From: Cepaea nemoralis
Taxonomy: Eukaryota > Mollusca > Gastropoda > Stylommatophora > Helicidae
DNA length: 64,000 nucleotides
Direction: 5' to 3'
Assembly: GCA_014155875.1 (NCBI GenBank)
Contig: JACEFZ010002052.1
Span: forward strand, 1 to 64,000
Shown: positions 40,330 to 52,530 of the stretch, piece by piece
How the letters are laid out: each line of letters begins with the position of its first letter
Numbering within the stretch: the stretch's first letter is position 1
Made by a program: the position numbers and the translations under genes
Notes under the pieces: generated by a model
Databases searched by the model: none
Told to the model about the DNA's origin: nothing
The model's input: only the letters and a program-made list of their open reading frames with translations

Positions 40330-40565
40330 TTTCGTCATCATCATTATGCATCTTTCCAAGTGGTATAGGCGTTCATATCTTTCTGCAGATCTTGATCCCG
40401 GTGGTTGTGGATCAAGTCAATGATATTCCATTGTCTTAGACCATCAACCACCATTGTTTTCGATGTGTCTCTGCTTTTTCTACCGCTGTTAATACTGTTA
40501 TTTCCAGTCGTCATAATGTTCTTCAGTGCGTCTCTTCTCATTTTATAACCAAAGAACACGGTCAC
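40330..40565 (-). mobile_element. RTE-type LINE 3' end with (ATG)n tail
   Basis: Minus strand reads FFGYKMRRDALKNIM and DLQKDMNAYTTWKDA, then aatgatgatgacg. It is relatively well preserved (73 codons open). Confidence 0.7.
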
Positions 40566-40589
40566 TTACAGTTGTGGGTAATGCTTATA

Positions 40590-40995
40590 ATACAAAGAAT
40601 TATCGCCGAAGCAACGGAGTGCGTGCTTTGTGCTCGATACCTTTGACAACAGCCAGCTGGGAGAGAATGGAGCGGAGGAGAAGGGGTAGAGGAGAGGGGG
40701 GAAGGAAAAGGAAGAAGAGGGCAGGAGCCAGAAGAGGTAGAAGGACAACGGATCATTTTGGACTCAAAAATGTACGGGTTGGACAGATTGAGAAAACAAA
40801 TGTGGAAAGAATGAGATTGCGGGGGATCGGCAGGGGTTCTGGAAGAATCTCAAAACAGAGAGGGAATAGAAGGAGAACGTTTAATCAGATAGCGGTGGGA
40901 ACGATTAGTAGTATGACTCTTCGCTAGCTGTTGAACGTGGGGACGGAGCACATATGGGAATGTCCTGAGTGCAGTGATGTCGGTTCTTAACTCAA
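40590..40995 (+). mobile_element. RNase H-LINE C-terminal fragment
   Basis: Ends TFNQIAVGTISSMTLR, a stop, then LLNVGTEHIWECPECSDVGS, the same ending as the 57.2 kb fragment, followed by a (CAACT)n tail. A purine-rich insertion (40660-40750) encodes an Arg/Lys/Gly run of no recognised meaning. Confidence 0.7.
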
Positions 40996-41562
40996 CTCAA
41001 CTGAGTGTAATGCTTTACACTCAATAGCCGCTTCTAAGCTCTTGTTGATGGTTAGCCTGGTCGTCGAGGTATTGGCAGCATTCGTCTCAGAAACCAGTTC
41101 AGCTGACTCCAAGCTTTAATTTGTTCATTCGCATTCTATGATGACATACGTAAGATTAAACCATATGTCATGGCAATAAAAACATAGTTCTAGAGAAGCT
41201 GGAAATTAAAAGAAAAGTAAAGTAATAAGTAAAGGACCATCTGTCAGATCTTAGATATGACTGAGCTACCGTATGACAATAGACGGGGTACTACTACCTG
41301 CTTCTGTTAGTGCCGACTGTTGGACGGCGCTTACCAAACCCGACACCCCACAGTGTGCTAACGGCTTCTGACGGAAGAGCGCAATTGGGAGGGTACAAGC
41401 CTTATCCTGGTGTGAGGAAATGCAACCTAAAGACTAAATGTCATGGCAGACCAGACCAGACCCTAAGCGGACAGTTAGAGCATTACTGATTCGGCAGCTT
41501 CTGCAACTTGTCTTGTTCCAGACTTATTCTTCTTCTTCTTCTTTTGTTCGCTTGAAATATGT

Positions 41563-43287
41563 CTATAACTGCAATGTCGTCTCTTGCATGAATTGAACTG
41601 TTTTTTTCAGTTCACACAGTGGTCCATAGAGTTTATCTTCCACTGTCGTCTCTCTGGGCCAGAAGGTTTGCCTAGATATGTTATATTTTGGGCAGTCTTG
41701 GAGTATGTGCTCTGCTGTCTGCGACGCCAATCCACATGTGCACATGGCTGTTTCACCAATCTTGAATTTTGTATACATGTGGTTGCGTAATCTATTGTGT
41801 CCTGTTCTGAGGCGCAGAATAATGACTTGTTCTGGTCTGTCCATAATGTGGTAGTCATCTTGAGCAGGTTTTGGTGGCTTTCTGACTGATTTGATCATTC
41901 TTTTCTTTTGGTGGTATGTAACGGGCACATCAGACTGTTCCTCTTTGGCTCCTTCCTTAGCCAATTGATCAGCTCTGTCGTTTCCGGGTACTCCACAGTG
42001 GGATGGTATCCACTGTATGGTGACTTTATGCTGACTGCTAAGTTCAGAAAGTAGTGTCCTTAGTACTGGCAATTTCCCAGAGAGGAGCGCCTCGAGTACT
42101 GATTTTGCATCTGTTAGTAGCACCACAGGTTGTGTACCATTGCTGTTATTTAGTAATTTCTCTGTTGCTATCTTGATTGCCTCAATTTCGGCATCATAGT
42201 TATGGCAGTACTTTCCTGTCGGTACTCTGGCTGTGTCCCTAGTATTATTTGGGTATTCTATGTACACTCCCGCTCCTCCATTTCGAACAACATTTTGTGC
42301 TGACCCATCTGTGTAGACTCGGATCCAGAGGTCCTGTGGGTATTCTTCATCAAGGAAGCTGAGAGTGGCTGTTCTGCGCTGCACACTGTTCTGTTCTTCC
42401 TTGTCAAATATTCCTCTCACTTTTGTCTGGATTTGTAACGATAGTCTATGCTCATCTTTCCATGGAGTTCGCTCTGGAATAGTTGTTAGGGGGATACCAA
42501 CTGTGGGCAGATCAGTGGTTTCTCTGCAGAGTCGTTTGGCCTGGTGGATAAAACTACTTCTTTTCAACCGCCCCATAGCTAGGTTTTCAAATCTGTTCTT
42601 CATAGGGTGGCCTGGCAAGCTGAGGAACTTTTCTGCTTGTATTAGCGTTTTCGTATCTCTGCGCTCACTCAGTGCCTGTGTCCTCCCCATCTTCTCCATT
42701 TCCACTATAGGGGTTGATCTCATCCCTCCTGTGGTGACTCTAAGTGCTTGATTTTGCACCTTGTCCAGCTCTTGTAGTGTGGTATTTGATGCTGAACACC
42801 ACGCAGTTGACCCATATTCCAGGTGTGGTCGTATGCTCTGTTGGTAAACTTTGCTAAGTATTTTCGTACTGGCTCCCCATGTGGTTCCACTTAGCTTTCT
42901 CAGGATGGCTATTTTCCTTCTGGCTTTTGCTACTGCTTTGTTGATGTGCTTTCTCCATGTCAGCTTGCCATCAAATGTTACTCCAAGGTATGTTGGTTCT
43001 TTATCTTCTCTTAGGGGTGTTCCATTTATCTGGATGATCCCTGCCTTTTGTTTTGGAGAGAGGGTAAATAGGGTGGTGCTGCACTTGTCAGTGTTTATGC
43101 TGACACACCATCTATTTGCCCATGCAGCAAATGTATCTACAGCTCTTTGTAACAATCTGGTGGCCACTGATGCATATTCATTTGTGCTCCATAGAACCAG
43201 GTCATCGGCGTACATTGCCGCTTTAATTCCATGCGGTAGATTAGCAACGAGATCATTGATGAAGATTAGAAAAAGTGTGGGGGACAA
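41563..43287 (-). CDS. LINE copy A: C-terminal reverse transcriptase plus RNase H, 574 aa open
   Basis: Open from within the QGGVLSPTLF motif. YADDLVLW (about residue 27) is the catalytic reverse transcriptase motif. The RNase H domain has VYTDGSAQN, DAEIEAIK, TDAKSVL and SHCGVPGNDRADQLAKE. The C-terminal CTCGLASQTAEHILQDC is a CxC..H..C knuckle. It ends with KLYGPLCELKKTVQFMQETT and a stop at 41563. Known family role: copying element RNA into DNA and removing RNA from the hybrid. It is not a complete protein by itself because the frame is broken just upstream. Confidence 0.9.
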   Translation of the reverse strand: MSPTLFLIFINDLVANLPHGIKAAMYADDLVLWSTNEYASVATRLLQRAVDTFAAWANRWCVSINTDKCSTTLFTLSPKQKAGIIQINGTPLREDKEPTYLGVTFDGKLTWRKHINKAVAKARRKIAILRKLSGTTWGASTKILSKVYQQSIRPHLEYGSTAWCSASNTTLQELDKVQNQALRVTTGGMRSTPIVEMEKMGRTQALSERRDTKTLIQAEKFLSLPGHPMKNRFENLAMGRLKRSSFIHQAKRLCRETTDLPTVGIPLTTIPERTPWKDEHRLSLQIQTKVRGIFDKEEQNSVQRRTATLSFLDEEYPQDLWIRVYTDGSAQNVVRNGGAGVYIEYPNNTRDTARVPTGKYCHNYDAEIEAIKIATEKLLNNSNGTQPVVLLTDAKSVLEALLSGKLPVLRTLLSELSSQHKVTIQWIPSHCGVPGNDRADQLAKEGAKEEQSDVPVTYHQKKRMIKSVRKPPKPAQDDYHIMDRPEQVIILRLRTGHNRLRNHMYTKFKIGETAMCTCGLASQTAEHILQDCPKYNISRQTFWPRETTVEDKLYGPLCELKKTVQFMQETTLQL

Positions 43288-45317
43288 GACTCCGCCCTGG
43301 GGAACACCGTGACGCTAGTAGTACTTTTTTGCTCTTGAAGTCCGTCTATATGTACTCGGGCTCTTCTGTTGTGCAAGTATGCTTTCACCCATTTGTACAT
43401 TCTTCCATTGACTTTGCAGTTTCTCAGTTTCTTCATCAGACCTTCTTTCCAGACTTTGTCAAAGGCTTTCTTCAGAATCTATCCATGCCGCAAGCACCAG
43501 CTTCTTCTCTTGGAAATGCATCCTCAATTTCTTGAGAGAGGTAGGTTGTCTGATCTTCCGTAGAGTAGCACTGCCTAAAGCCAGCCTGCTGTGGCACAAG
43601 GATGTTTTTACTTTCAATGTACTACTGCAGTCTGTGATTGATGATGCGCTCCAGTGTTTTGCAGAGACAGCTGGTGAGGCTAATTGGTCTGTAGCTAGAG
43701 GCAATGGAACTATCTTTCCCTGATTTTAGGAGAGGTATCATGATTGCTTCTCTCCAGGCTTGTGGAACACTGCCTAAGGTCCAACTGTTATTGAAGATCT
43801 TCAACAACTTTGCTTTGGCCTCTGTTCCTAGGTTCCTGATCATGTCATTGGAGATACCATCAGCTCCTGGTGACTTTCTCATATTCCAGTTTTGATATGG
43901 CTAGCTCCAGTTCGCTGATTGTGATGGTTGCCTCCATAACCTCATGTACTATTTCCTTCTGTCCTGTATGTTGCAGTTTCTCTCGAATCTCTTGTTGTTT
44001 CTCTGGACTAATTCTGATTTTGTTATCTTGTGCGAATGAGTCCGCAAAATGGTCAGCTGCTTGCTTTCTTGTTAAGATGTTTCCATATTTATGTAGTGCA
44101 ATTTTTGAGTTTCTCCCTGTGCCCTCATCGTTAAGTTGTTTTATTAGCTTCCACAATTTCCTTGTTATTTATTGTGGTGCTCTTGGCTGGGTGTGGCCTC
44201 TGCTTGCTTTCTACACACTTCAACATCATTATGCAACTGTTCCAGTTCACTACTCCAGTAGGGTTTATATTGTTTACGGGCTCCTCTTGGTACTGTTTCT
44301 CGCGCTGCCTGCAATATGCATTTCCCAAACTCTTCAACTACTTTATTTATGTCTTTCTCAGTGTTCAGGGTTTTAACCTGTATGCTGGTACTATTCTTGC
44401 ACAGTGCCCAGTTTGCTTTCTTGTAGTTCCACCTCGAGAGGGTGCTGCTTTCACTTACAAGCTCATTTTCTACAGTTAGAAAGACTGGCCGATGATCACT
44501 GCCACCAAGTTGTTTCCCAACAATTCCTGTAATGTTCCACTCCAGGTCTGGTGAATGAAAAGCCAGGTCAGGTGTAGTTGTAGTGTGCCATGATCTCGAG
44601 TAGAAAGTATGTGGGTCGGACGGCTTGTTAATCAAGATGAATCTATTCTCATCCTGCCAGTCTTCCAGTCTCTCTCCTCTCTGGTCCATATGATCATAGC
44701 CCCAGCTTTGCGAGTGGCTGTTGAAATCGCCACACACAATCATTTTTTCTGTCAATGGTAGTGTGTCCAGTTCACACAGCGGTCCATAGACAGTAGTCGC
44801 TTGGACAGTAGTAATTGATCAGATGTAGGTCTGTATTGCCTGTCTTAAGTTTGAGTGTCTGATACTCAGCTCCTTCCATGTAGACTTCAATTTGGGAAGT
44901 AGTGATGTTATTTTTTACAAGGGTCAGTATCCCACCTTTTCGCCTGTCCTTTCGGTCAGATCGGTAACACTGATAGCCTCTGATTTTGAAGGCTATTTTT
45001 TCGTTGAGGTGAGTTTCTTGCAAGCAACATATGCTTACTTTTTCTTGGTCCAGGATGTTTTCTAACTCTATTTTTTTGTTGCGGACTCCCTCCGCATTCC
45101 AGTGCATTATTTTAAGTCTTTGTTTAGTATGGCCAGCCGTTCTATTCTCATGTCCCCTGGCTCCACAGGATATCTGAGAAGGACCTCCAGTAGCTGGAGT
45201 TGGACCCTTTCGAGACATAGGGCCCGGCACTGCACCTGCCTGGGGGTCCAAAGCAGGGCGAGCACCATAACATTTAGCAGTAGTCGACATATTCCATTTT
45301 GCGTAATGGCGTGGCAT
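43288..45317 (-). pseudogene. LINE copy A: broken endonuclease and N-terminal reverse transcriptase
   Basis: Reading 5' to 3' on the minus strand: MPRHYAKWNMS...LKIMHWNAEGVRNKK, CLQETHL and LINYYCPSD to about 44772. A frameshift follows, then MIVCGDFNSHSQSWGY and GGSDHRPVFL (catalytic SDH) to PRGARKQYKPYW and a stop near 44165 with apparent loss of some 40 codons. Next is WKLIKQLNDEGTG to 43870, frameshift, MRKSPGADGISNDMI and YRPISLTSCLCKTLERII, a TAG near 43622, and further shifts at about 43.5 and 43.31 kb. At least five lesions make it dead as an autonomous element. Confidence 0.88.
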
Positions 45318-45400
45318 CCTGATTTCTGTGGTGCGCCTCCTGGCTGGTTGCCTCCGTCTTCAGCACCTTCCCCTTGCTAGAGCAGATTGTGGTCTCACTC

Positions 45401-46005
45401 GAGTTTAGATGTGTACACACGCGTGCCTGCGCATGCATGTACGTGCATACACATCTAGAGCATACTGGTTATTTTTCGGCGCCAGAAACTCGCTGTCACC
45501 CCTTCTCCTGTTAGTTTAAACAGTTCCGCCACGTGAAGGCCAGGAGTTGGACTTTTGCTGCATAGGTTATGTATTCACGAGCCATTGGGGTATTTAATCA
45601 ATGTTGGGCGCTCACCCCAACACTGCGCCCAGGCTACATACAGCAATTTGGAACCTCCAGACGTATTGAAGTCACCTTTCCTCTGGAGTAAACTAGACAG
45701 ACCGAGAGAGGGATCATGCTGCATGGGCAACACATGGTCCCTAAATTAAGCCTAGGCTTTGTGTTATTGAGAGATAACCCCATTTTACAAACTATCGCCT
45801 GTCAAGACGGTAAGGTGCCAGTCAAGTAAAGGACCATTCTCTGCGCTTTTAGTACAGTGCAGAACTGATAAGGCGAACTCATCTGGGACCCAAGAAATAG
45901 TCCTTCTTATCAGAAATTCCTCTTATAAGACACAAAGAAGACAAATTGCCGGGGATAAACAAACTGTCCTTCACAACAGAAGTTCGCCACACCCAAGATC
46001 ATCTT
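45401..46005. other. Intergenic sequence, nothing firmly recognised
   Basis: Starts with an alternating purine-pyrimidine stretch (cacgcgtgcctgcgcatgca region, 45418-45455). No ORF or repeat family was identified. Confidence 0.45.
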
Positions 46006-46009
46006 AAGC

Positions 46010-46150
46010 TAAGCGGTATGTGGTGCAAGTTCCATATGTTTATATACCAACCAGCACTCGATGATGATGTGGTTAATATCACGTCTGTCACCTTTCCTGA
46101 TGCCTAAGTTAGGTTGGGTCAACATGGAAGGCTCGGTTCTTGACTTCCAT
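46010..46150 (-). mobile_element. SINE family E copy, partial
   Basis: Shares taccaaccagcactcgatga and ggttgggtcaacatggaagg with the family. Confidence 0.65.
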
Positions 46151-46279
46151 GGGAAGCGTTTGATGAAATGCCATTTTTTGCTTGGATTATTCAGCATGCT
46201 ATCTCTGTGTTGCTTTTCCATATGTTGATATCAATGACCCCAGATAGCTGAATCTGTCTGCCTATTATATCATATCCTG

Positions 46280-46960
46280 GTTTTGGACAGAATACATTAG
46301 TGGTGAAGATTTAAAAAAAACCACAAGGAAATGGTTAGGAGCGCTGTCAGATGCTGCACTAGATAGTTGGAAGGCAAAGCTTGTGATACTCTTCAAGACA
46401 GTCACCGAGGCATTTCAAAGCAGGAAAAACCAGACTTGCAATAATGATAGCTCTAGATCAAACTGCCTGTGACTTAGAACCAGCCTTAAGAGCAGAAAGG
46501 AAGTGGAAGGCAGGAAGCATTATCGATGTCCAGGAATAACTGAAAATGCAGAAAGTATTGTTGTATACCCAGTCCAACAAGCAGAATTTTGCTAAAAACC
46601 CGATGATAGTCCCAAGCATCAGCGAGGGAACTCAGACAAGATGGTCCAGACAATTTAAGAAGTGGAAGACATGAGAATGCAAAGGTCGTGCAACAGTACC
46701 AACAAGGCCAGTAGGTGTCATGGGAAAATGGTCTTGCATAGGATGCTAACTTGAATGACACGGTACAATTCTGACTAAGTTTCATTGTTAGATTGCTTCT
46801 GATGTCCTACCATCAGCTCCTTATCTGGCCAAGTGGAGAAAGCCCAATGATGAAGCGTGTCGCCCGTCAAGATTCACACAGAGCCACAATCAAGTGTTCA
46901 CTGGCAACCATAATGGACATAGCAAGACTACAAGTGAGCAAGAAAACTAATGCTAGTGCT
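46280..46960. other. Unassigned old repeat-like sequence
   Basis: Short plus-strand open pieces (LRALSDAALDSWKAKLVIL) separated by stops have a faint gag-like or DDE-like look. I could not place them in a family. Confidence 0.25.
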
Positions 46961-46965
46961 GAGCT

Positions 46966-47400
46966 TATTGATTGATTGATTGAGGAACCGACATCACAGC
47001 ATTCGGGGCATTCCCATCCGTCCCCATCCTCAGAAGCCAGCGAAGAGTTCCAACCCCAATAGTACCAGTAGCAATCTGATTATATGTGCGTCTCGCCTTT
47101 CCTCTAAGCGTCGAGCATCGGCCAGATCCCCTCGTCACTCCACGCTGTCGCATTCTTGCCAGGCCATGGTGATCCATTTATTCCTCCGAGGTGTACACGT
47201 GCTCCCTCAAGGCCGCAACCACGTCTGCCTTATCATGCATCAATACTCCACCAAGTTTTGCAGAGCCAGCCAATCTGTCTGCCTGTTCATTCCCCAACAC
47301 ACCAGCATGCCTGGGAGAAAAGATCCAGACGATGCTTGCCACCCGTGACTTCCGAAGCGAAGCAAGCCACTTGGCACGAAGCTTGAGCTTATGTACTTCC
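46966..47400 (-). mobile_element. RNase H-LINE C-terminal fragment with (AATC)n tail
   Basis: Minus strand reads IFSPRHAGVLGNEQADRLAG, then AKLGGVLMHDKADVVAALRE, and ends RRTYNQIATGTIGVGTLRWL, with the tail at 46966-46982. It is the inverted equivalent of 56741-57196. Confidence 0.8.
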
Positions 47401-47519
47401 TAAAGGCTGGACTGAGATCAGACAGTGAAAGTCATCTACCCTGCAAATTTAGAAGTTGGAGGCATACATGAAGGCTATCATTACATTTTCCAAATTCTCT
47501 TAGTATAAAAAAGTCGCTT

Positions 47520-47645
47520 AAAAGTCAACAGGGTCGACTTCATTGCACCGGGAATTTATCCCATATGGCTCAGTCTGTTTCTGCAGCGCGGAAAGCATGA
47601 AATCCGTAGCTCCAGCAACAACCCCCAGGAGTCTCTGAAATAATT
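47520..47645 (-). mobile_element. Family C core fragment
   Basis: In reverse it contains gactgagccatatgggataa and the tgctggagctacggattt region, matching 20105-20235. Confidence 0.7.
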
Positions 47646-47649
47646 CTCT

Positions 47650-48919
47650 TAGTATAAGACCAAAGAACACTGTTTAACTTTCTTATAGCTGTGTATTTGA
47701 TTCTATCCCTATTCCTCTTTGTACACTTTTAGACATTAATATGAATTAATTCAAAGAAGGCAGCAGTCAACTTAATCTTGGTGACATCATAAATTGTCCT
47801 CACATGGAGCAGGTGTAGGTCAAAATACTTTGCTCTGTTCTAGGTCTCTGAAAACGTATTGTACCTTTGACCAGGAAAAGTATGACTCATCATATCTGAA
47901 AACTTCAATCCCTTTAACGTACACACTTCTTCCTACAGCCTGCCATTGTTCGAAGCATTTCAAGCAAGCTTCTTTGGGAATGGAGTACAGAGTGTTCGTC
48001 ACTTTGTGTATAGTTTTTCAGCTTGAGGAAATAAGCCAAAAAACGCATGGAGCCTTTACAATGGAAATAATAGTATATTGGTATTGATAGCATATTTCTT
48101 TGATAAACCTATTTATTCCTGCCTATTTAATTCTAATCCAACTTCTTTGCTATTATTACCGCAGTTCTCAGGGCATATTGTTAATTTCACACACAGAAAG
48201 AAGCTGAGTTATCTTTTCTGTATCATCAGGTTTTATTTTAAGCATTCTTCATTTGTAAGTTTAAGAGACATGTCAACAATGAAAGCAAGAAATAAGGCTC
48301 CTAAAAATTTGTCAAGAACTATCAGGTCACAATTTTATGATGGCTGGTTAAATCAAATTAGGTGATACATTATTTTGTAGAGTTCACTCTCACAAAACAA
48401 AACAAACTAAAGTTTTATAGTGAATTACTATAGATTTTTGTCTGACATGCTGTGAAATTAACATTTTGTCAACAATATCAGGTATGCAAAATGCTATATG
48501 AACAGTGCATGCAAGTATTCTTCTGTTATATTGATTAATATGTATGGTATCCTTAAGCAAGAACTTTTCTCGGATAGAACGGTTGCTGCTTTATGGGGTC
48601 TTTATTGTGCATATCACCTAATTTACATTTCTAAATATTAATCTTGTTCAGTCACATTTTCCAAACCAGATATATTTTAATACATGAATGCCTACTTTAA
48701 GTGTAAAAACACACAGACACACACACACAAAGCAAATGCATGCCACTCATTTTGACTGAACACTACAAAACAAAACCACTATGAACACATTAAAATGATT
48801 TTATTTTACAGTAATACGATGAGTTTGTGAATTCATGAGTAATTATGGCCCAAAAAAAATAAGAACAATGTTCATAAAAACATTACTAAAAACCAAACAG
48901 TGTATCAAATATTCCTGCT
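47650..48919 (-). other. MAGOH downstream region, probable 3' UTR
   Basis: AT-rich. Minus-strand AATAAA hexamers at 48805-48800 and 48606-48601 are candidate polyadenylation signals 115 and 315 bp after the stop. The plus-strand ORFs here are short and unlike known proteins. Confidence 0.4.
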
Positions 48920-49853
<934 letters not shown>

Positions 49854-50715
49854 CTGAAAGAAACACAAATATGTATGTCACAGAGATCACAGGAGAAACA
49901 AAGACACCCCACAGTCTTAGATCAAGGCAATAGAAGCATGAATCAAGGCAATTGAAGCATGAATGGATAAATAACAATGCAGAGTGGGGTTTCCAAGATA
50001 CAATGCTGTTTATGAGTCAGAATGGAAGAAGTAATATGATATTGAATGACTAATGTGCAGCTTATGGAGAGAACTAAACAAATGTAAGCGAATCAAGAGG
50101 TGAGTAAAAAAAATAAAAATAAATGCTAGATAGGATACACATTGAGAAAATGTGTCACACACTGAGAAGATAATTAGAAACAGATGGATAATGGGGGAAG
50201 GTGTGTGTGTGAGAGACTTGGTCTCTCACCCTTCTTTCAGAGTTTACAATTAGGTATGAGGCAGAAATACAAACTGTAAGCCCCCAAACACAGTGAGCCT
50301 CTCCACAGCCAAACAGAAAAGAGATCAAGCTCACTGTCTAGCAGACACAGAGTAAGACAGTCCCACTGTGCTCTTTAGAATGAAGATGTCAACACTTCCA
50401 ATCACACTGTTTTTTCAAATACATCTAAAAATACACAATACCCAAGCCATTAAAGAATAAAATATTACGGTACAGAAAGACATTAATTGAAGCAAATGAT
50501 GCAAACTATGGTCTTATTTGGACCAACACACTATTCCTGGAAGGCACTGAAGGAAAAAATGAAGCAGGGAATCAAGTCTGAAAAAAATAAATGTCAAGAC
50601 ATGAGGAAAACTTTGCAATGTTTACCAGAATCAGTTTAATCTGAAATCTGATGACAAAAAAGAAGCTGTACTCAGCATCATTTGCCTGTAATATTTTGTA
50701 GGAGTATGTTAGTAA
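49854..50715 (-). other. MAGOH intron, nothing recognised
   Basis: AT-rich with a short (GT)n near 50200. No further MAGOH exon was found. Confidence 0.5.
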
Positions 50716-50718
50716 ACT

Positions 50719-51705
50719 CTCCCCCGATGGTGTTTCCACCTTGTCGTGGTGGGGGATCTTGAGTTTCTCAATGACCCTGAGAGCTATGCCGGCGGTAGCG
50801 TAGCTACCAGCAGGGCCTCCCAAGCTGGACAGGTCAAAGGGTAGAGAACAGACAAAGAGAAACACCCTGGTCCTCCAGGTTGGGGGTTGAAGCGTGGGGT
50901 TAACATCCCCACCTTTGTAAAAACCATTTTGTTACGAAACAGATACACGAGCCTCGAATTCGGACTGACTTATTTGGACATCGACCTTGGAACGTTAAAG
51001 GACTTTTGAGATTTGGAACATGGAATGTACAGACACTATATCGAGCTGGAGCAGCCGAAGAATTAACCCGGGAGCTGGTTGAGTATAAAATGGATATAAC
51101 AGCAATTCAAGAAATAAGGTGGCCAGGAAAGGGTACTTTAGAGCAAAATGGAATGATTATAATATATGGAGGAAACACCCAAAATAAACATAAATTAGGA
51201 ACAGGATTTGTCATCAAAAAAGAGTTATGGGGGAACGTTCTAAACTTTAAAGCTGTTAATGATAGGATTAGTAAATTACGAATTAAAGGTAAATGGAAAA
51301 ATATAACTATTAATGTACATGCACCTACTGAAGAGAAAGAAGATGATATTAAAGAAGACTTTTATAATGATCTGGAAGATGTCATAGAAGAAACCCCCAA
51401 ACAGGACATCCTGATTGTGCTGGGAGACTTCAACGCAAAAATAGGCAGAGAGTAAAACTCCAGACAAAAAAGTTGCTTGATGGAAGACCTACATACAACT
51501 TCAAAGATAATGCTTGGTGAGTCCTCAACTGTAGCAGAGAGAAAGGATGGTCTTAGACTGGCAGACAGAGCAAATCTCTGCTTGGTGGTCTCGGGATTGT
51601 AAGACTGGCATCAAGAGAATGTATTCCTGCACCAAGGAAAGAGATATGTGGAGATACAAGAACGCATACTAAAGCTGGCGAGGCACATGACGATTGCGAT
51701 GTACG
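50719..51705 (+). mobile_element. RTE-type LINE: 5' end and endonuclease, interior deleted
   Basis: 5' UTR 50719-51005 with ccaccttgtcgtggtggggg and gagctatgccggcggtagcg, a layout common at RTE 5' ends. Then the endonuclease ORF 51006-51455. After about 150 bp of frameshifted text the element jumps to its C-terminal end (DMWRYKNAY then gctggcgaggcacatgacga, about 51645-51700). The reverse transcriptase is missing. Minimal nested helices CCCCCG/TGGGGG and CCAC/GTGG occur at the extreme 5' end. Confidence 0.85.
51006..51455 (+). CDS. RTE endonuclease domain, 149 aa, truncated
   Basis: Apurinic-type endonuclease that nicks target DNA in LINE insertion. Motifs: RFGTWNVQTLYRAGA at the start (N of TWNV binds metal), ITAIQEIRWPG (catalytic Glu), GTGFVI, INVHAPTEEKEDD (YAPT equivalent) and VLGDFNAKIG (catalytic Asp and Asn). 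The frame stops after GRE, so the C-terminal SDH motif is lost. The first ATG is inside the conserved start, so the true start in an intact element is at or before it. Confidence 0.88.
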   Translation: MRFGTWNVQTLYRAGAAEELTRELVEYKMDITAIQEIRWPGKGTLEQNGMIIIYGGNTQNKHKLGTGFVIKKELWGNVLNFKAVNDRISKLRIKGKWKNITINVHAPTEEKEDDIKEDFYNDLEDVIEETPKQDILIVLGDFNAKIGRE

Positions 51706-52220
51706 TTTAATATTCACGCAGCCACAAGTATGCCACGCCGGTTATTACATCAGTAGTTTGGTCTCCCAGAAAAAAAGCTATTTTCACTAAATACCCATTT
51801 TTCACCGCATGTTCCTTAGATGTGATGTTTATCACAATGCAGCCAAATAACTCTGGAAAAGTAATGGCTAATTGTGTCCGCTTTGTTCTGAAATGTCGCA
51901 TCTCGTCTGGTCCCTGGCCAGGTCGTGAGTCACAAGAAATGTGGCGCCGGGTTCAGAGGTCACTGATTGTCGGATTATTGTACTCACAAAGGCGTAACAC
52001 CAGGGAGGTGAAGTGGGGTGAAACGTTGCGTTTGACGAGAAGACTGGGACTTTATGAAAAGTTAGGAGTGGCGGGGGTGTAGTTTGGAGGGACCTGACTA
52101 GTAGGAATAAATTTGGTTGGCTCCGCCAGCTGGCTTGAGAATAGAACATGTTAACATTATAACAAATACAGTGGTAGCGGGTTGTACTTGTGAATACTTT
52201 GTTTGACCATGTGTCCAAAA
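51706..52220. other. Unassigned sequence
   Basis: Slightly GC-richer than the neighbourhood (tcgtctggtccctggccagg region). No protein or repeat family recognised; an 86-codon ORF at 51822-52082 has no known motif. Confidence 0.4.
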
Positions 52221-52224
52221 ATAT

Positions 52225-52530
52225 GATGATTATAGTGACGGTGACGACCACCATGATGATTATAATGATGATAAAGACGATGATGATGATGATGACGATA
52301 ATTATGATAAAATGATAACGATTGTGATGATTATGATAAAAATTATAAAGTTGATGTTGATGATGATAACGCTGATGATAGAAATGACTATGAGGAGGGG
52401 GAACAGGAGAAAGATTATAGAAATTATGATCATGAGGATGATGATGGTGATGATGATGAGGATGATGATGGTGATGGTGAAGATGATATTTAAAGATTAT
52501 GACGATTATAACGACGATGAAGATGACGTC
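52225..52530. repeat. Degenerate (GAT)n microsatellite
   Basis: Runs of gatgatgatgatgatgacga interspersed with changed units. The minus-strand His/Ile-rich 229-codon ORF and the plus-strand Met-rich ORF are repeat artefacts. Confidence 0.95.

Larger units (their letters stand above)
41527..45400 (-). mobile_element. RNase H-bearing LINE, copy A, with full endonuclease region
   Basis: Runs from the 5' region near 45400 to a (GAA)n tail seen as (TTC)n at 41527-41542. It contains endonuclease, reverse transcriptase and RNase H, but the first half has several frameshifts. Over the shared 1.65 kb I count about ten differences from copy B at 62327-64000, so the family moved recently. Confidence 0.92.

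Noticed and set aside
42365..43312. Plus-strand ORFs of 128 and 153 codons opposite LINE copy A
   Set aside because: Antisense shadows, repeated identically opposite copy B.
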